Source of the DNA: Salegentibacter sp. R32
GTDB taxonomy: Bacteria; Bacteroidota; Bacteroidia; Flavobacteriales; Flavobacteriaceae
Length of the DNA: 64,000 nt
Direction of reading: 5' to 3'
NCBI RefSeq assembly: GCF_008692195.1
Contig: NZ_RXOM01000018.1
Coordinates: forward strand, 1-64,000
The position numbers were made by a program, and so were the translations under genes. Positions 47,329 through 55,730 of this stretch are shown here, piece by piece. The first letter of the stretch is position 1. The number at the start of each line of letters is the position of its first letter. The notes beneath the pieces were generated by a model. It was not told the DNA's origin and made no database searches. It saw nothing but the letters and a program-made list of their open reading frames with translations.

Positions 47329-48819
47329 TTAAGTCTTCGAGCTCCGAAAATCTTTTACTAACCGAATTCCTATTAAAACACTCAGCAATGCAAAAGGAAG
47401 TGAAGTCACAATCAATAATTTTTGCATTGCGGTTAGTACGTTAATTTCTGGAGTAAAACTACCCAAGAGTAGAATAGCTTCCGTAAAAATAAACATAAGT
47501 ATAGCCCAAATAATTCGATGCGTTTTCTTTGGGTTTTGTTTTCCTTTATCGGTAAACATACTCAGTACATAAATCGCAGAATCTACCGAAGTAATTAAAA
47601 AACCAACCAATAGAATAATCGTTAAAATTGAAGTTGCGGTAGATAGCGGATAAGCTTTTAGAAAGACAAATATGGAAGTGAATACATTGTCAAACTCTCC
47701 CTGATAATTGCTCATTTGTGCGATAAGCTGAAATGATGAAGTGCCAAAAACACTAAACCAAAAGAAACTCCCGAGTGATGGAATGAATATAGCACCCAAA
47801 ATCATTTGCCGAATACTTCTTCCTTTAGAAATTCTGGCAATAAAGATTCCGGTGAATGGCGCCCAAGCTAACCAAAACGCCCAATAATAAAGCGTCCAAT
47901 CGGTAAGAAATTGTTTACCGGGATTGTAATTTCCTAGAGCTAAACTTAACGGAAGAAAATCGATGATATATCGATAAGTTGCGATTCCGAAGTTTTTAAG
48001 GATCTGTAACATATCATTTTGTAGAAAAATTAATATTAAAAGCAAAAAGGTAAGTGCAATATTCCAATTTGAAATTTTCTGAATTCCTTTATGAATGCCG
48101 TGATAAGCAGAAATAAACCCGAAGAGAAAAATGATAAATGTAAATAGATAAGCAAATGCATAATCATTCTCGGTTTCGAGTAAATAGGTGAGTCCGCCTT
48201 CAACCTGTTCCGTTCCTAAACCAATAGCGGCGACAATCCCGATCACGGTAGTTAGAATCGTTAATAGATCAACGCTTTTAATAAGTTTACTTCCTTCAAA
48301 CTGCGGGAAGGTATTACTGAGTAATATAGATTTTTTCCGAATAAATAAATAGTAACCGATCACCAAAGCGAAGAACACATAAAAAGCCCAAGCGGTAAAT
48401 CCCCATTGATAAAAAGTATATTCAAGCGCAACAACTTCCGCAGAATCATTCGTCGAGATTGGCGGATTTTGTTGCATAAATACCGGTTCTTGTACGGCAC
48501 GCAGTAAAATGCCGGCGCCCATTCCTGCGCTATATAGCATCGCGATCCAAGACAATGTTTTGTATTCGGGTTTAGTGCCGCCGAGTCTTACTTTTCCGAA
48601 AGAAGTAAAAGCTAGAATCAAAAGAAATAAAACGCAGCCTAAACCTAACCATAAATAAAAACTTCCGAAGAGATCTCTAATCGTGATCGAGTAAGCTTCA
48701 ATAGTGTTGTAAAAACTTTCCGGAGAAATAAAAATGAATCCTGAAAACCCTAAAATAAACAGAATCGATAAGGCTAAAAGAAGATTATTTTTAAGATAAT
48801 CGAGTAAGGATTTAATCAC
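47329..48819 (-). CDS. BCCT-family secondary transporter (GTG start)
   Basis: 496 residues, about twelve membrane segments. The family takes up betaine, carnitine, choline or related compounds. The signature WTLYYWAFWLAWAPFTGIF is present. The substrate-site helix reads GMGAGILLRAVQEPV where most betaine carriers have GMGIG...FW.VAEP; the loss of the aromatic Trp suggests a different substrate. The GTG start overlaps the SDR stop by four bases (GTGA), so the two genes are translationally coupled. Confidence 0.9.
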   Translation of the reverse strand: MIKSLLDYLKNNLLLALSILFILGFSGFIFISPESFYNTIEAYSITIRDLFGSFYLWLGLGCVLFLLILAFTSFGKVRLGGTKPEYKTLSWIAMLYSAGMGAGILLRAVQEPVFMQQNPPISTNDSAEVVALEYTFYQWGFTAWAFYVFFALVIGYYLFIRKKSILLSNTFPQFEGSKLIKSVDLLTILTTVIGIVAAIGLGTEQVEGGLTYLLETENDYAFAYLFTFIIFLFGFISAYHGIHKGIQKISNWNIALTFLLLILIFLQNDMLQILKNFGIATYRYIIDFLPLSLALGNYNPGKQFLTDWTLYYWAFWLAWAPFTGIFIARISKGRSIRQMILGAIFIPSLGSFFWFSVFGTSSFQLIAQMSNYQGEFDNVFTSIFVFLKAYPLSTATSILTIILLVGFLITSVDSAIYVLSMFTDKGKQNPKKTHRIIWAILMFIFTEAILLLGSFTPEINVLTAMQKLLIVTSLPFALLSVLIGIRLVKDFRSSKT

Positions 48820-50246
48820 TTGGCAGATGCAATTTCATTCAACATACCTTTAAAGATAAAAAAATGAAACGGAAGCATACTATACCAATACGCTCTTCCT
48901 GCAATTCCTCTAGGTCTAAAAGTTGCCGTTTGATGTACAATGCCATCGTCGTCGATGCAAAATTCTAACCAAGCCTCACCAGGTATGCGCATTTCAGCAA
49001 ACAATAAGAGTCGCTTTTTTTCTTTATCGGCTAGTAAAACGCGCCAAAAGTCAAGCGAATCACCGGTGTTTATTTTATTGTTGTGCGTTCTACCGCGACG
49101 CAAACCTACGCCACCAAAAAGTTTATCGAGAAAACCTCTAAACTTCCATAAGCGGTTTGCGTAATACCAACCATTATTTCCGCCGATGCTCCAGATTTTT
49201 TCTAACGAAACTTCCGGATCTTCCGCTTTTTGTTGCTGAACATCAAGCAAACAACCGTGCTTGGGAACTTGAATATATTTGTTGAGGTCTTTTTGTTTGT
49301 ACCTTCCGCTAGATTTTGAATCTTTCCAGCTAGAAACTACTTGATTTTGTTCAATTTTATCGAAGGCCATTTTAATGGCTTCTTCATAAGAAATAGGTTC
49401 AATATTCAGCATTTCTTGCAGTCTTGTGTCTTTAGAAATTACTTCCACCGTCATACTATCAACTAAATTCACGGCAAGTTTATACGAAGTAGAAGTCACA
49501 AAATACAACCAATAGGAAGAAAGTCTGGGAGTCATAAAAGGAACGCCGATAATGTGTAATCGTAAACCTCTAATCTTAGAATATTGAAGCATCATTTTTT
49601 TGTAGGTCAACACTTCCGGGCCGCCAATATCAAAAGCTTCATCGTAGCATTTTTTGTTACCTAAAACACCGGTTAGATACTGCAATACATTTCGAATAGC
49701 GATGGGTTGGGTTTTGGTATTCACCCAACGTGGCGTGATCATAAATGGGAGTTTTTCACACAGATCTCTAATAATTTCAAAAGAAGAACTCCCGGAACCT
49801 ACGACAATTCCGGCTTGCAAACATGTTAAATGAAAATTGCCCTCTTGTAGAATTTCACCAACTTTCTCACGTGAACTTAAATGCTTAGAGCTTTCTTTAT
49901 CATTAGTCATTCCTGTGAGGAAAATAACTTGCTTGACATTTAATGGCTCTAAATATTTGTTGAAGTTTTCAGCGGCCTGGGCTTCTTTTTCATCAAAATC
50001 TTTGGTAGAAGTCGTCATCGAATGTATTAAATAATACGCCGCATCAATATCGGTAGGAAGTTTATTGGGTTTAACTTCTTCCAGAAAATCGATCTCTACA
50101 ATTTCAATCTCTTTTTTAACTTCAGGATCTACCGAGAGGCGATCGGCACTTCTTACGGCACAAACCACTTGGTGGCCTTGTTCTAAGAGTAAAGGCAATA
50201 AACGCATCCCAATATATCCGTTAGCACCGGTAAGAAGAATTTTCAT
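48816..50246 (-). CDS. SDR-family NAD(P)-binding protein with DUF2867 domain
   Basis: 476 residues. Rossmann motif GANGYIG at 7-13 starts an atypical short-chain dehydrogenase (about 1-290) of the NAD(P)H-binding epimerase-like type. A C-terminal DUF2867 part (about 320-470, with GNNGWYYANRLW and FWRVLLADKEKKRLLLFAEMRIPGEAWLEF) follows. This two-domain protein is widespread and its substrate is unknown. It is the first gene of the pair with the BCCT transporter. Confidence 0.88.
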   Translation of the reverse strand: MKILLTGANGYIGMRLLPLLLEQGHQVVCAVRSADRLSVDPEVKKEIEIVEIDFLEEVKPNKLPTDIDAAYYLIHSMTTSTKDFDEKEAQAAENFNKYLEPLNVKQVIFLTGMTNDKESSKHLSSREKVGEILQEGNFHLTCLQAGIVVGSGSSSFEIIRDLCEKLPFMITPRWVNTKTQPIAIRNVLQYLTGVLGNKKCYDEAFDIGGPEVLTYKKMMLQYSKIRGLRLHIIGVPFMTPRLSSYWLYFVTSTSYKLAVNLVDSMTVEVISKDTRLQEMLNIEPISYEEAIKMAFDKIEQNQVVSSWKDSKSSGRYKQKDLNKYIQVPKHGCLLDVQQQKAEDPEVSLEKIWSIGGNNGWYYANRLWKFRGFLDKLFGGVGLRRGRTHNNKINTGDSLDFWRVLLADKEKKRLLLFAEMRIPGEAWLEFCIDDDGIVHQTATFRPRGIAGRAYWYSMLPFHFFIFKGMLNEIASAK

Positions 50247-50314
50247 GAGTCAATTTTTCAAGAAAATTACAATTAAATACTTAACTTTCGGTGCTTTTTA
50301 AGATGGGTTTATAA

Positions 50315-50518
50315 ATGAAAAATACATTAAAGATTGTTTTACTATTAGTTGGCGCTGTTTTAATTGGCTACGGAATTTACACCTTACTCTTTCCGCATAT
50401 TTCTTTAGAGAACGGAACCGAAAAAGTAATTGCTGAAAGCGATAGCACTCAATCTTTTGCGATGATCTGTCTAGGAATTCTATCTTTAGTCTGCGGAATC
50501 GCTTTTAGAAAACGATAA
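50315..50518 (+). CDS. small two-helix membrane protein
   Basis: 67 residues with hydrophobic segments at about 6-25 and 47-63, separated by an acidic loop, and a basic C-terminal RKR. It resembles the small DUF3185-type membrane proteins, but I cannot assign it firmly. 13 bases before the Rrf2 gene, so probably cotranscribed. Confidence 0.65.
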   Translation: MKNTLKIVLLLVGAVLIGYGIYTLLFPHISLENGTEKVIAESDSTQSFAMICLGILSLVCGIAFRKR

Positions 50519-50531
50519 ATAAATAAAACTA

Positions 50532-50963
50532 TTGCTGTCAAAGAAAACTAAATATGCCATGAATGCTTTGGTATTTATTGCCAAGCAAAAAGATGATAAA
50601 CCTGTACCAGCCAGTAAAATATCAGAAGAACAGAATATTCCTTTGAAATTTTTGGAAGCTATATTAGTAGAGCTTAAAAATGCTCGTATTGTAAATAGCA
50701 AAAAAGGAAAGTATGGAGGTTATGTTCTAAATTATCCTCCAACTCAAATTCATATGGCTAAAATTTTACGTCTCTTCGATGGAGCTATAGCTTTATTGCC
50801 TTGTGTTACCTATCAATTTTATGAACGTTGTGAAGAATGTAAAGATGAAGCAACCTGTGGTATTCGTCAAATTGCTATGGAAATTAGGAATGAAACAGTA
50901 GAACGATTAAAAAAAGCCACGTTGGCAAATATTATAGAAAGAGAAAATAAATTGAAGATATAA
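50532..50963 (+). CDS. Rrf2-family transcriptional regulator (TTG start)
   Basis: 143 residues. Starts with TTG; the residues MLSKKTKYAM match the family N-terminus and no in-frame ATG exists before it, as a stop codon precedes by 9 bases. A winged-helix DNA-binding domain (1-75, with PASKISEEQNIPLKFLEAIL) is followed by a cysteine cluster (C93, C103, C106, C112 region in CEECKDEATC) that could hold an iron-sulfur cluster or act as a thiol sensor. The next gene is a PiT/CysP-type permease, so a CymR-like role in sulfur control is a reasonable guess. Confidence 0.88.
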   Translation: MLSKKTKYAMNALVFIAKQKDDKPVPASKISEEQNIPLKFLEAILVELKNARIVNSKKGKYGGYVLNYPPTQIHMAKILRLFDGAIALLPCVTYQFYERCEECKDEATCGIRQIAMEIRNETVERLKKATLANIIERENKLKI

Positions 50964-51015
50964 AAAAATTTTAATTTTAAATCATATAAAAAAGGTAGGA
51001 TTAATAGGTTTTAGA

Positions 51016-51023
51016 TATATTTG
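51016..51023 (+). promoter_or_regulatory. -7 element of the PiT/CysP permease promoter
   Basis: TATATTTG, a perfect TAnnTTTG, 21 bases before the ATG at 51045. Just upstream the sequence GGTAGGATTAATAGG (about 50994-51008) contains two TAGG-type half sites 10 bases apart, a possible Rrf2 operator. The operator idea is speculative. Confidence 0.45.
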
Positions 51024-51044
51024 TTTTTTATAAATAGAACTTTT

Positions 51045-52064
51045 ATGTCCGAGCTTTTTAATGTTTTAACGATTCCCTTCTTATTGGCAATGTTTTTAGC
51101 GATTAATATGGGCGGAAGTGGCACTGCACCAGCATTTTCTGCCGCTTATGGGGCTAAGGTTATTAAAAAGTCGATGATTCCCGGTTTATTTGGAGTAATG
51201 GTTTTAATCGGTGCTTTAGTTGCAGGTAAAGAAGTCTCATTAACTTTGGGTAAAGGTTTATTATCATCAGAATTCTTTACTCCTTTTTATACTTCATTAA
51301 TATTATTGTCTATCGGACTTACGTTATTAATTGCTAATTTAATTGGTGTTCCGCAATCTACGAGTCAATCTACCGTTTTGGCTATCGCAGGGGCTGCTAT
51401 GGCTTTGGATAGTTTGGATAGCCATATATTATTTTATGAGATTATTCCGATGTGGGTTATTTTACCTATTATTTCTTTTTTTGTAATGTATCTATGTTGT
51501 AAATGGATATTACCATGGGGAAAAAGAAGGATTTCGATATTCAAATTTCAATCTGCTAAATATCAAAAATCCTTAAAAATACTACTTATTTTATCTTCTA
51601 TGTATGTAGCATTTTCCATTGGAGCAAATAATGTAGCTAATGCTGCTGCTCCCATAGCATCGTTAACCGCAAATGAAATGGGAGAAACGGATATGCAAAA
51701 TTTTCTCCCTATTATCGTTCTTTCGGTTTTATTGGTTGCTCCCTGTTTTGCTATTGGTAGCTCATTGTTGGGTGCTAAAGTTACTGAACGTAACGGGAAG
51801 GGAATTATAGAAGTAACTCCTTTTTATGCCACGCTTATTGCTATTCTTGTGGCGAGTTTACTTTTATTTGCTTCTGTAAGTAAGGGTATTCCTACTTCTT
51901 TAGTTCAATTAAATGGAGCTGCTTTTATCGCTTTAAGAATGAGTAAAAAAGGAACTAGAAATACCTTTAAAAACAAAACAGTAAAACGTTTTTTAAGTGT
52001 TTGGTGCATAGCTCCTGTTTTTTCTTTTCTACTTAGCTTTTTATTAATTTATCTACTGAAATAA
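51045..52064 (+). CDS. PiT-family permease, probably CysP-like sulfate or phosphate transporter
   Basis: 339 residues from the ATG at 51045; a TTG at 51021 would put the start inside the promoter. Ten to eleven membrane segments in two inverted repeats. The second repeat has SIGANNVANAAAP, the PiT signature. The first has INMGGSGTAPAFSAAYGAK, in which the usual GANDVAN is degenerate. B. subtilis CysP is a sulfate permease of this family, and the Rrf2 gene next door favours sulfate. Phosphate remains possible. Confidence 0.85.
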   Translation: MSELFNVLTIPFLLAMFLAINMGGSGTAPAFSAAYGAKVIKKSMIPGLFGVMVLIGALVAGKEVSLTLGKGLLSSEFFTPFYTSLILLSIGLTLLIANLIGVPQSTSQSTVLAIAGAAMALDSLDSHILFYEIIPMWVILPIISFFVMYLCCKWILPWGKRRISIFKFQSAKYQKSLKILLILSSMYVAFSIGANNVANAAAPIASLTANEMGETDMQNFLPIIVLSVLLVAPCFAIGSSLLGAKVTERNGKGIIEVTPFYATLIAILVASLLLFASVSKGIPTSLVQLNGAAFIALRMSKKGTRNTFKNKTVKRFLSVWCIAPVFSFLLSFLLIYLLK

Positions 52065-52697
52065 CTACCTAAACGCAACGCCTAAAACCGTCATTACCGA
52101 AGAACTGATGTATTCGATCCCAATTGCGATTACGATAAAACCAATAATTCTAGAAATTGCGTTGATACCGGAAGCTCCTAACCATTTTACAATAAACGGA
52201 GCACTTCTTAACACTAAAAACGTCGCGAAACAAACGGTTAGAATAGAAAGCACGATCACAAGTTGATCTAATAAAACACTGTATTCTTCATTTAAACCAA
52301 TTAAAAACGAAATAGACCCCGGGCCGGCTAACATCGGGATCGCGAGCGGAGTTAATGCTACACCTTCACGTTGGTAAGCATCATTTTTCACTTTTTCACG
52401 ATCCATTCCTTTGTGTTTGTTGAAGGTTCCTGTTAGTAAAGCAAAACCGGAAGAGACGATAATAAGTCCGCCGGCAATGCGAAGCGATTCGATACTAATT
52501 CCGAAGAAATTCAGAATATATTTTCCGGTGAAAAAGGCGATGAGTAAAATCACAAAAATATTGATAGCCGTAAAAATTGAAGTGCGCGATTTCTCGGCGT
52601 TACTGTCTTCTTTGGTAAGTCCCACAAAAATAGGAACCGTTCCTAACGGATTGATTACAGAAAATAATGCTGCAAAAACATAGATAAATAAGTCCAT
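52065..52697 (-). CDS. MarC-family integral membrane protein
   Basis: 210 residues from the ATG at 52697; an in-frame TTG at 52712 is rejected because MDLFIYVFAALFSVINPLGTVP is the family start. Six membrane segments, with the paired NPLGTVPIF and PLAIPMLAGPGSISF repeats. Members were once linked to multidrug resistance, and one branch moves neutral amino acids; the function is open. Its stop abuts the convergent permease gene. Confidence 0.9.
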   Translation of the reverse strand: MDLFIYVFAALFSVINPLGTVPIFVGLTKEDSNAEKSRTSIFTAINIFVILLIAFFTGKYILNFFGISIESLRIAGGLIIVSSGFALLTGTFNKHKGMDREKVKNDAYQREGVALTPLAIPMLAGPGSISFLIGLNEEYSVLLDQLVIVLSILTVCFATFLVLRSAPFIVKWLGASGINAISRIIGFIVIAIGIEYISSSVMTVLGVAFR

Positions 52698-52805
52698 TCT
52701 TTTTTGCCGCAAAAGTGATTTTTAAAATCTAGAAGAGTGTGAGCAATTCTTTAAATGAATGTTTGCAGAAGGTTAAAGTTGGTTTTATAGAAAATAAATT
52801 TACCA

Positions 52806-52883
52806 TCCTGCAAGGTTTTAAAAACCTTGTAAGTTTACAAGTTCTAATAATACTACCTACAAGGTCAAAGAGACCTTGCAGGA
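52806..52883. repeat. nested inverted repeat (double hairpin within a larger stem)
   Basis: TCCTGCAAGGT (52806-52816) is complementary to ACCTTGCAGGA (52873-52883). Inside lie two more hairpins, AAGGTTTT/AAAACCTT and AAGGTC/GACCTT. It looks like two copies of a CCTGCAAGG-type hairpin in opposite orientation and fills the 182-bp space between marC and the next gene. Confidence 0.75.
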
Positions 52884-52894
52884 AATGCGATAGT

Positions 52895-53317
52895 CTAGGG
52901 TTGAGAAGAAGAAGTCCAATGATTTGCTTTAAAATCGAGCACTTTTTTCATAAAATTATGAGTGCTTTTCGTCTCGGCTTTCACTTTAATAAAATATTGG
53001 TCTCTGTAAATAGAGTATTCTTTTGCTTTTCCTTTGTAAAGTTTTAATTTATAGTAAGGAATCACCAAAGCGTAAGTTTCTAATAACGACCGGAAGGTAA
53101 TGATAATTCCGTCGGGACGCATTTCAATATTACAAGTGTTGGTATATTTATCGAGAATAAGCAGGTTATGAATTTCAATGCTGGTTGAAGTTATAAAAAG
53201 TTTGCTGGAGCCCACACCTTTCATTTTAATCCGCTCCACTAGTGAAAAAGCTTTACCAACTTCTTCGTTTATTTTTTCACGACGTTCGGGATTATTGTAA
53301 GAAACATTCAGCAGCAT
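52895..53317 (-). CDS. conserved hypothetical cytosolic protein
   Basis: 140 residues without signal or membrane segment. Alternating hydrophobic strands (TSTSIEIHNLLILDKY, IIITFRSLLETYALVIPYYKLKLYKG) suggest a mostly beta fold. No named family recognised. It starts 7 bases after the thioredoxin-like gene stop on the same strand, so the two are likely one transcript. A plus-strand frame overlapping it arises from the neighbouring repeat and is not supported. Confidence 0.7.
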   Translation of the reverse strand: MLLNVSYNNPERREKINEEVGKAFSLVERIKMKGVGSSKLFITSTSIEIHNLLILDKYTNTCNIEMRPDGIIITFRSLLETYALVIPYYKLKLYKGKAKEYSIYRDQYFIKVKAETKSTHNFMKKVLDFKANHWTSSSQP

Positions 53318-53324
53318 AAACTAA

Positions 53325-53774
53325 TTATTGAGTATAAATTTTTCCTAAGTTAATTAATTGAATCGGTGTTTTGTAACCAGAAATCCGGTTTAAAATTCTA
53401 CCGTCTCCGCCGTTTAAAAAAAGTAAAGTTGGATAGCTTCGAAGTCCAATACTTTCTGCAATTATTTTTCCTTCGCCTTTTTCAGCATTCAGCGCAAGAT
53501 TTACAAATTCTTCATTATAAAAATCACCAACTTCTTTATCTTTTAAGGTATTTTTCTTTAGCGATTTGCAAACGCCACACCAATTGGCATATAAATAAAC
53601 AAAAACCAGTTTTTCTTCTTTTTCAGCTTTTTTCAAGGCTTCTTGATAATTTCCGTTGTAAAAATCAATTCCTTTTTTAGCGGTTGGTTTTTCAGCAGAA
53701 AAAATTCCGAAGAAAATAAAAATTCCACTCCCTAATATCAATTTACTTAACAGTGAAAATGGAAATAGTTGCAT
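53325..53774 (-). CDS. thioredoxin-fold periplasmic protein
   Basis: 149 residues. The N-terminal hydrophobic segment (about 7-25) acts as a signal or anchor. The active site WCGVCK has Cys66 and Cys69, and the cis-proline region is SYPTLLFL. The fold and the FYNGNYQEALKKAEKEEKLVFVYLYANWC lead match thioredoxin-like proteins that keep envelope thiols reduced. Partner unknown; it leads a two-gene minus-strand unit. Confidence 0.88.
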   Translation of the reverse strand: MQLFPFSLLSKLILGSGIFIFFGIFSAEKPTAKKGIDFYNGNYQEALKKAEKEEKLVFVYLYANWCGVCKSLKKNTLKDKEVGDFYNEEFVNLALNAEKGEGKIIAESIGLRSYPTLLFLNGGDGRILNRISGYKTPIQLINLGKIYTQ

Positions 53775-53902
53775 AACTAATAAATTTATAGTTTAAAGTT
53801 AAGTCTTCATGCGAAGGAATACAATACTTCGTATTCAATTTATAATTCTGTTTCATTAAGGCGAATGATGCTGAATTTAAAACAGGAAAGCCACAAAGGA
53901 TG

Positions 53903-53933
53903 TTAGTCAGCTTTAAATTTTAAATTATCTTTG
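53903..53933 (+). promoter_or_regulatory. candidate promoter of argS
   Basis: TTAG at 53903-53906, 19 bases, then TATCTTTG at 53926-53933, 21 bases before the argS ATG. Good -7 element, fair -33 element. Confidence 0.5.
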
Positions 53934-53954
53934 CGTTTCAAAATTTTTGAGGAG

Positions 53955-55730
53955 ATGACAATTCAAGACACATTAGTAGCAAAAGTTAAAGAAGCGGTAA
54001 AACACCTTCACGAGGTAGAATTAGAAAATGTTGAATTTCAGGCAACACGAAAAGAGTTTGAAGGCGATGTGACGGTGGTGGTTTTCCCTATGTTGCGTCA
54101 GGTAAAGACCAACCCTGTGCAATTGGGAGAAGCTATTGGGAAATATTTAGAAGAAAATGTAGAAGAGGTTTCCGGCTTTAATGTGGTAAAAGGCTTTTTG
54201 AATGTAGTGTTGAGCGATGCTTATTTCTTGAAATTTTTCAATTTAATGAAAGATGACGAGCATTACGGAAGCGTCACTACCAGCGAGCAATCTCCAAAAA
54301 TTATGGTCGAATATTCTTCGCCCAACACCAATAAACCGCTGCATTTAGGGCATATTCGAAATAACTTGTTAGGTTATTCTGTTGCTGAAATATTGAAAGC
54401 CGCTGGAAATACGGTTTATAAAACCCAGATCATTAACGATCGTGGAATTCATATTTGTAAAAGTATGTTGGCGTGGCAGAAATTTGGACAAGGTGAAACG
54501 CCAGATTCTACCGGATTAAAAGGTGATAAACTGGTTGGAAATTATTATGTGAAATTCGATAAAGAATATAAAACCCAAATTGCCGAATTACAAAAGCAGG
54601 GAATTTCTGAAGAACAAGCCAAAAAAGAAGCTCCTTTATTATTAGAAGCTCAAAAAATGTTGCAACAATGGGAAGCCGGAGATGAAGAGATCGTTGCACT
54701 TTGGGAAAAAATGAACCAATGGGTGTACGATGGTTTTGAAGAAACCTATGCAGCACTCGGAGTAGATTTTGATAAAAATTATTACGAAAGCAATACCTAT
54801 TTATTAGGAAAAGAAGTGGTAAATGACGGACTTGAAAAAGGCGTTTTTTACCGAAAAGAAGATGGTAGCGTTTGGATCGATCTAACCGATGAAGGTTTAG
54901 ATGAAAAGATCGTCTTACGTGCCGATGGTACTGCGGTTTATATGACGCAAGACATTGGGACGGCCATTCAGCGTGTAGAAGATTATGCGATCAACGGAAT
55001 GGTTTACACCGTTGGTAACGAGCAAGATTACCATTTTAAAGTTTTGTTTTTGATCTTGAAAAAACTAGGTTTTGAGTGGGCCAATCATTTATATCACTTA
55101 AGCTACGGAATGGTAGATTTGCCGAGCGGAAAAATGAAAAGCCGTGAAGGAACCGTGGTTGATGCCGATGATTTGATTGAAGAAATGACCAAAACTGCTC
55201 AAGAAATTTCTGAAGAATTAGGGAAACTCGACGGTTATACCGAAGAAGAGAAACAAGAGCTTTACAAAACGATTGGTTTAGGAGCTTTAAAATATTACAT
55301 TTTAAAAGTAGATCCCAAAAAACGTATCTTATTCAACCCGGAAGAATCAGTAGATTTTCAAGGAAATACCGGTCCGTTTATTCAATATACATACGCGAGA
55401 ATCCGGTCCATCTTAAGAAAAGCAGATTTTAATCATTCTACAGATTTAACAGGTTATCAATTACACGAGAAAGAACGTGAAGTGGTGAAGTTGCTTCAGC
55501 AGTATCCTGAAATCGTTCAGCAAGCAGCAGAGCAGCATAGTCCTGCTTTAATCGCGAATTATACCTACGATTTGGTGAAAGAATTTAATTCCTTTTATCA
55601 AAATGTAAGTATTTTGGGCGCTGAGGTGGAAGAAGAAAAAATCTTTAGAGTTCAGCTTTCTGAGGCGGTAGCCAATACTATTAAAAATGGATTTTCGTTA
55701 CTCGGAATTGGAGTCCCTGAGCAAATGTAA
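53955..55730 (+). CDS. argS: arginine--tRNA ligase
   Basis: 591 residues from the ATG at 53955; a TTG at 53931 overlaps the promoter and is rejected. A GAGGAG purine run just ahead of the ATG is one of few Shine-Dalgarno-like sites in the window. Class I synthetase: the HIGH-type motif is in PLHLGHIRNN, and the KMSK counterpart is the GKMKSREG region. The N-terminal additional domain and the C-terminal anticodon-binding helical domain with QYTYARIRSI are present. Confidence 0.97.
   Translation: MTIQDTLVAKVKEAVKHLHEVELENVEFQATRKEFEGDVTVVVFPMLRQVKTNPVQLGEAIGKYLEENVEEVSGFNVVKGFLNVVLSDAYFLKFFNLMKDDEHYGSVTTSEQSPKIMVEYSSPNTNKPLHLGHIRNNLLGYSVAEILKAAGNTVYKTQIINDRGIHICKSMLAWQKFGQGETPDSTGLKGDKLVGNYYVKFDKEYKTQIAELQKQGISEEQAKKEAPLLLEAQKMLQQWEAGDEEIVALWEKMNQWVYDGFEETYAALGVDFDKNYYESNTYLLGKEVVNDGLEKGVFYRKEDGSVWIDLTDEGLDEKIVLRADGTAVYMTQDIGTAIQRVEDYAINGMVYTVGNEQDYHFKVLFLILKKLGFEWANHLYHLSYGMVDLPSGKMKSREGTVVDADDLIEEMTKTAQEISEELGKLDGYTEEEKQELYKTIGLGALKYYILKVDPKKRILFNPEESVDFQGNTGPFIQYTYARIRSILRKADFNHSTDLTGYQLHEKEREVVKLLQQYPEIVQQAAEQHSPALIANYTYDLVKEFNSFYQNVSILGAEVEEEKIFRVQLSEAVANTIKNGFSLLGIGVPEQM

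Noticed and set aside
48923..49164. two plus-strand frames inside the SDR gene
   Set aside because: Antisense shadows without start context in a well supported minus-strand gene.
52739..53047. 102-residue plus-strand frame
   Set aside because: Begins in the nested repeat and runs antisense to the better supported minus-strand gene at 52895-53317.
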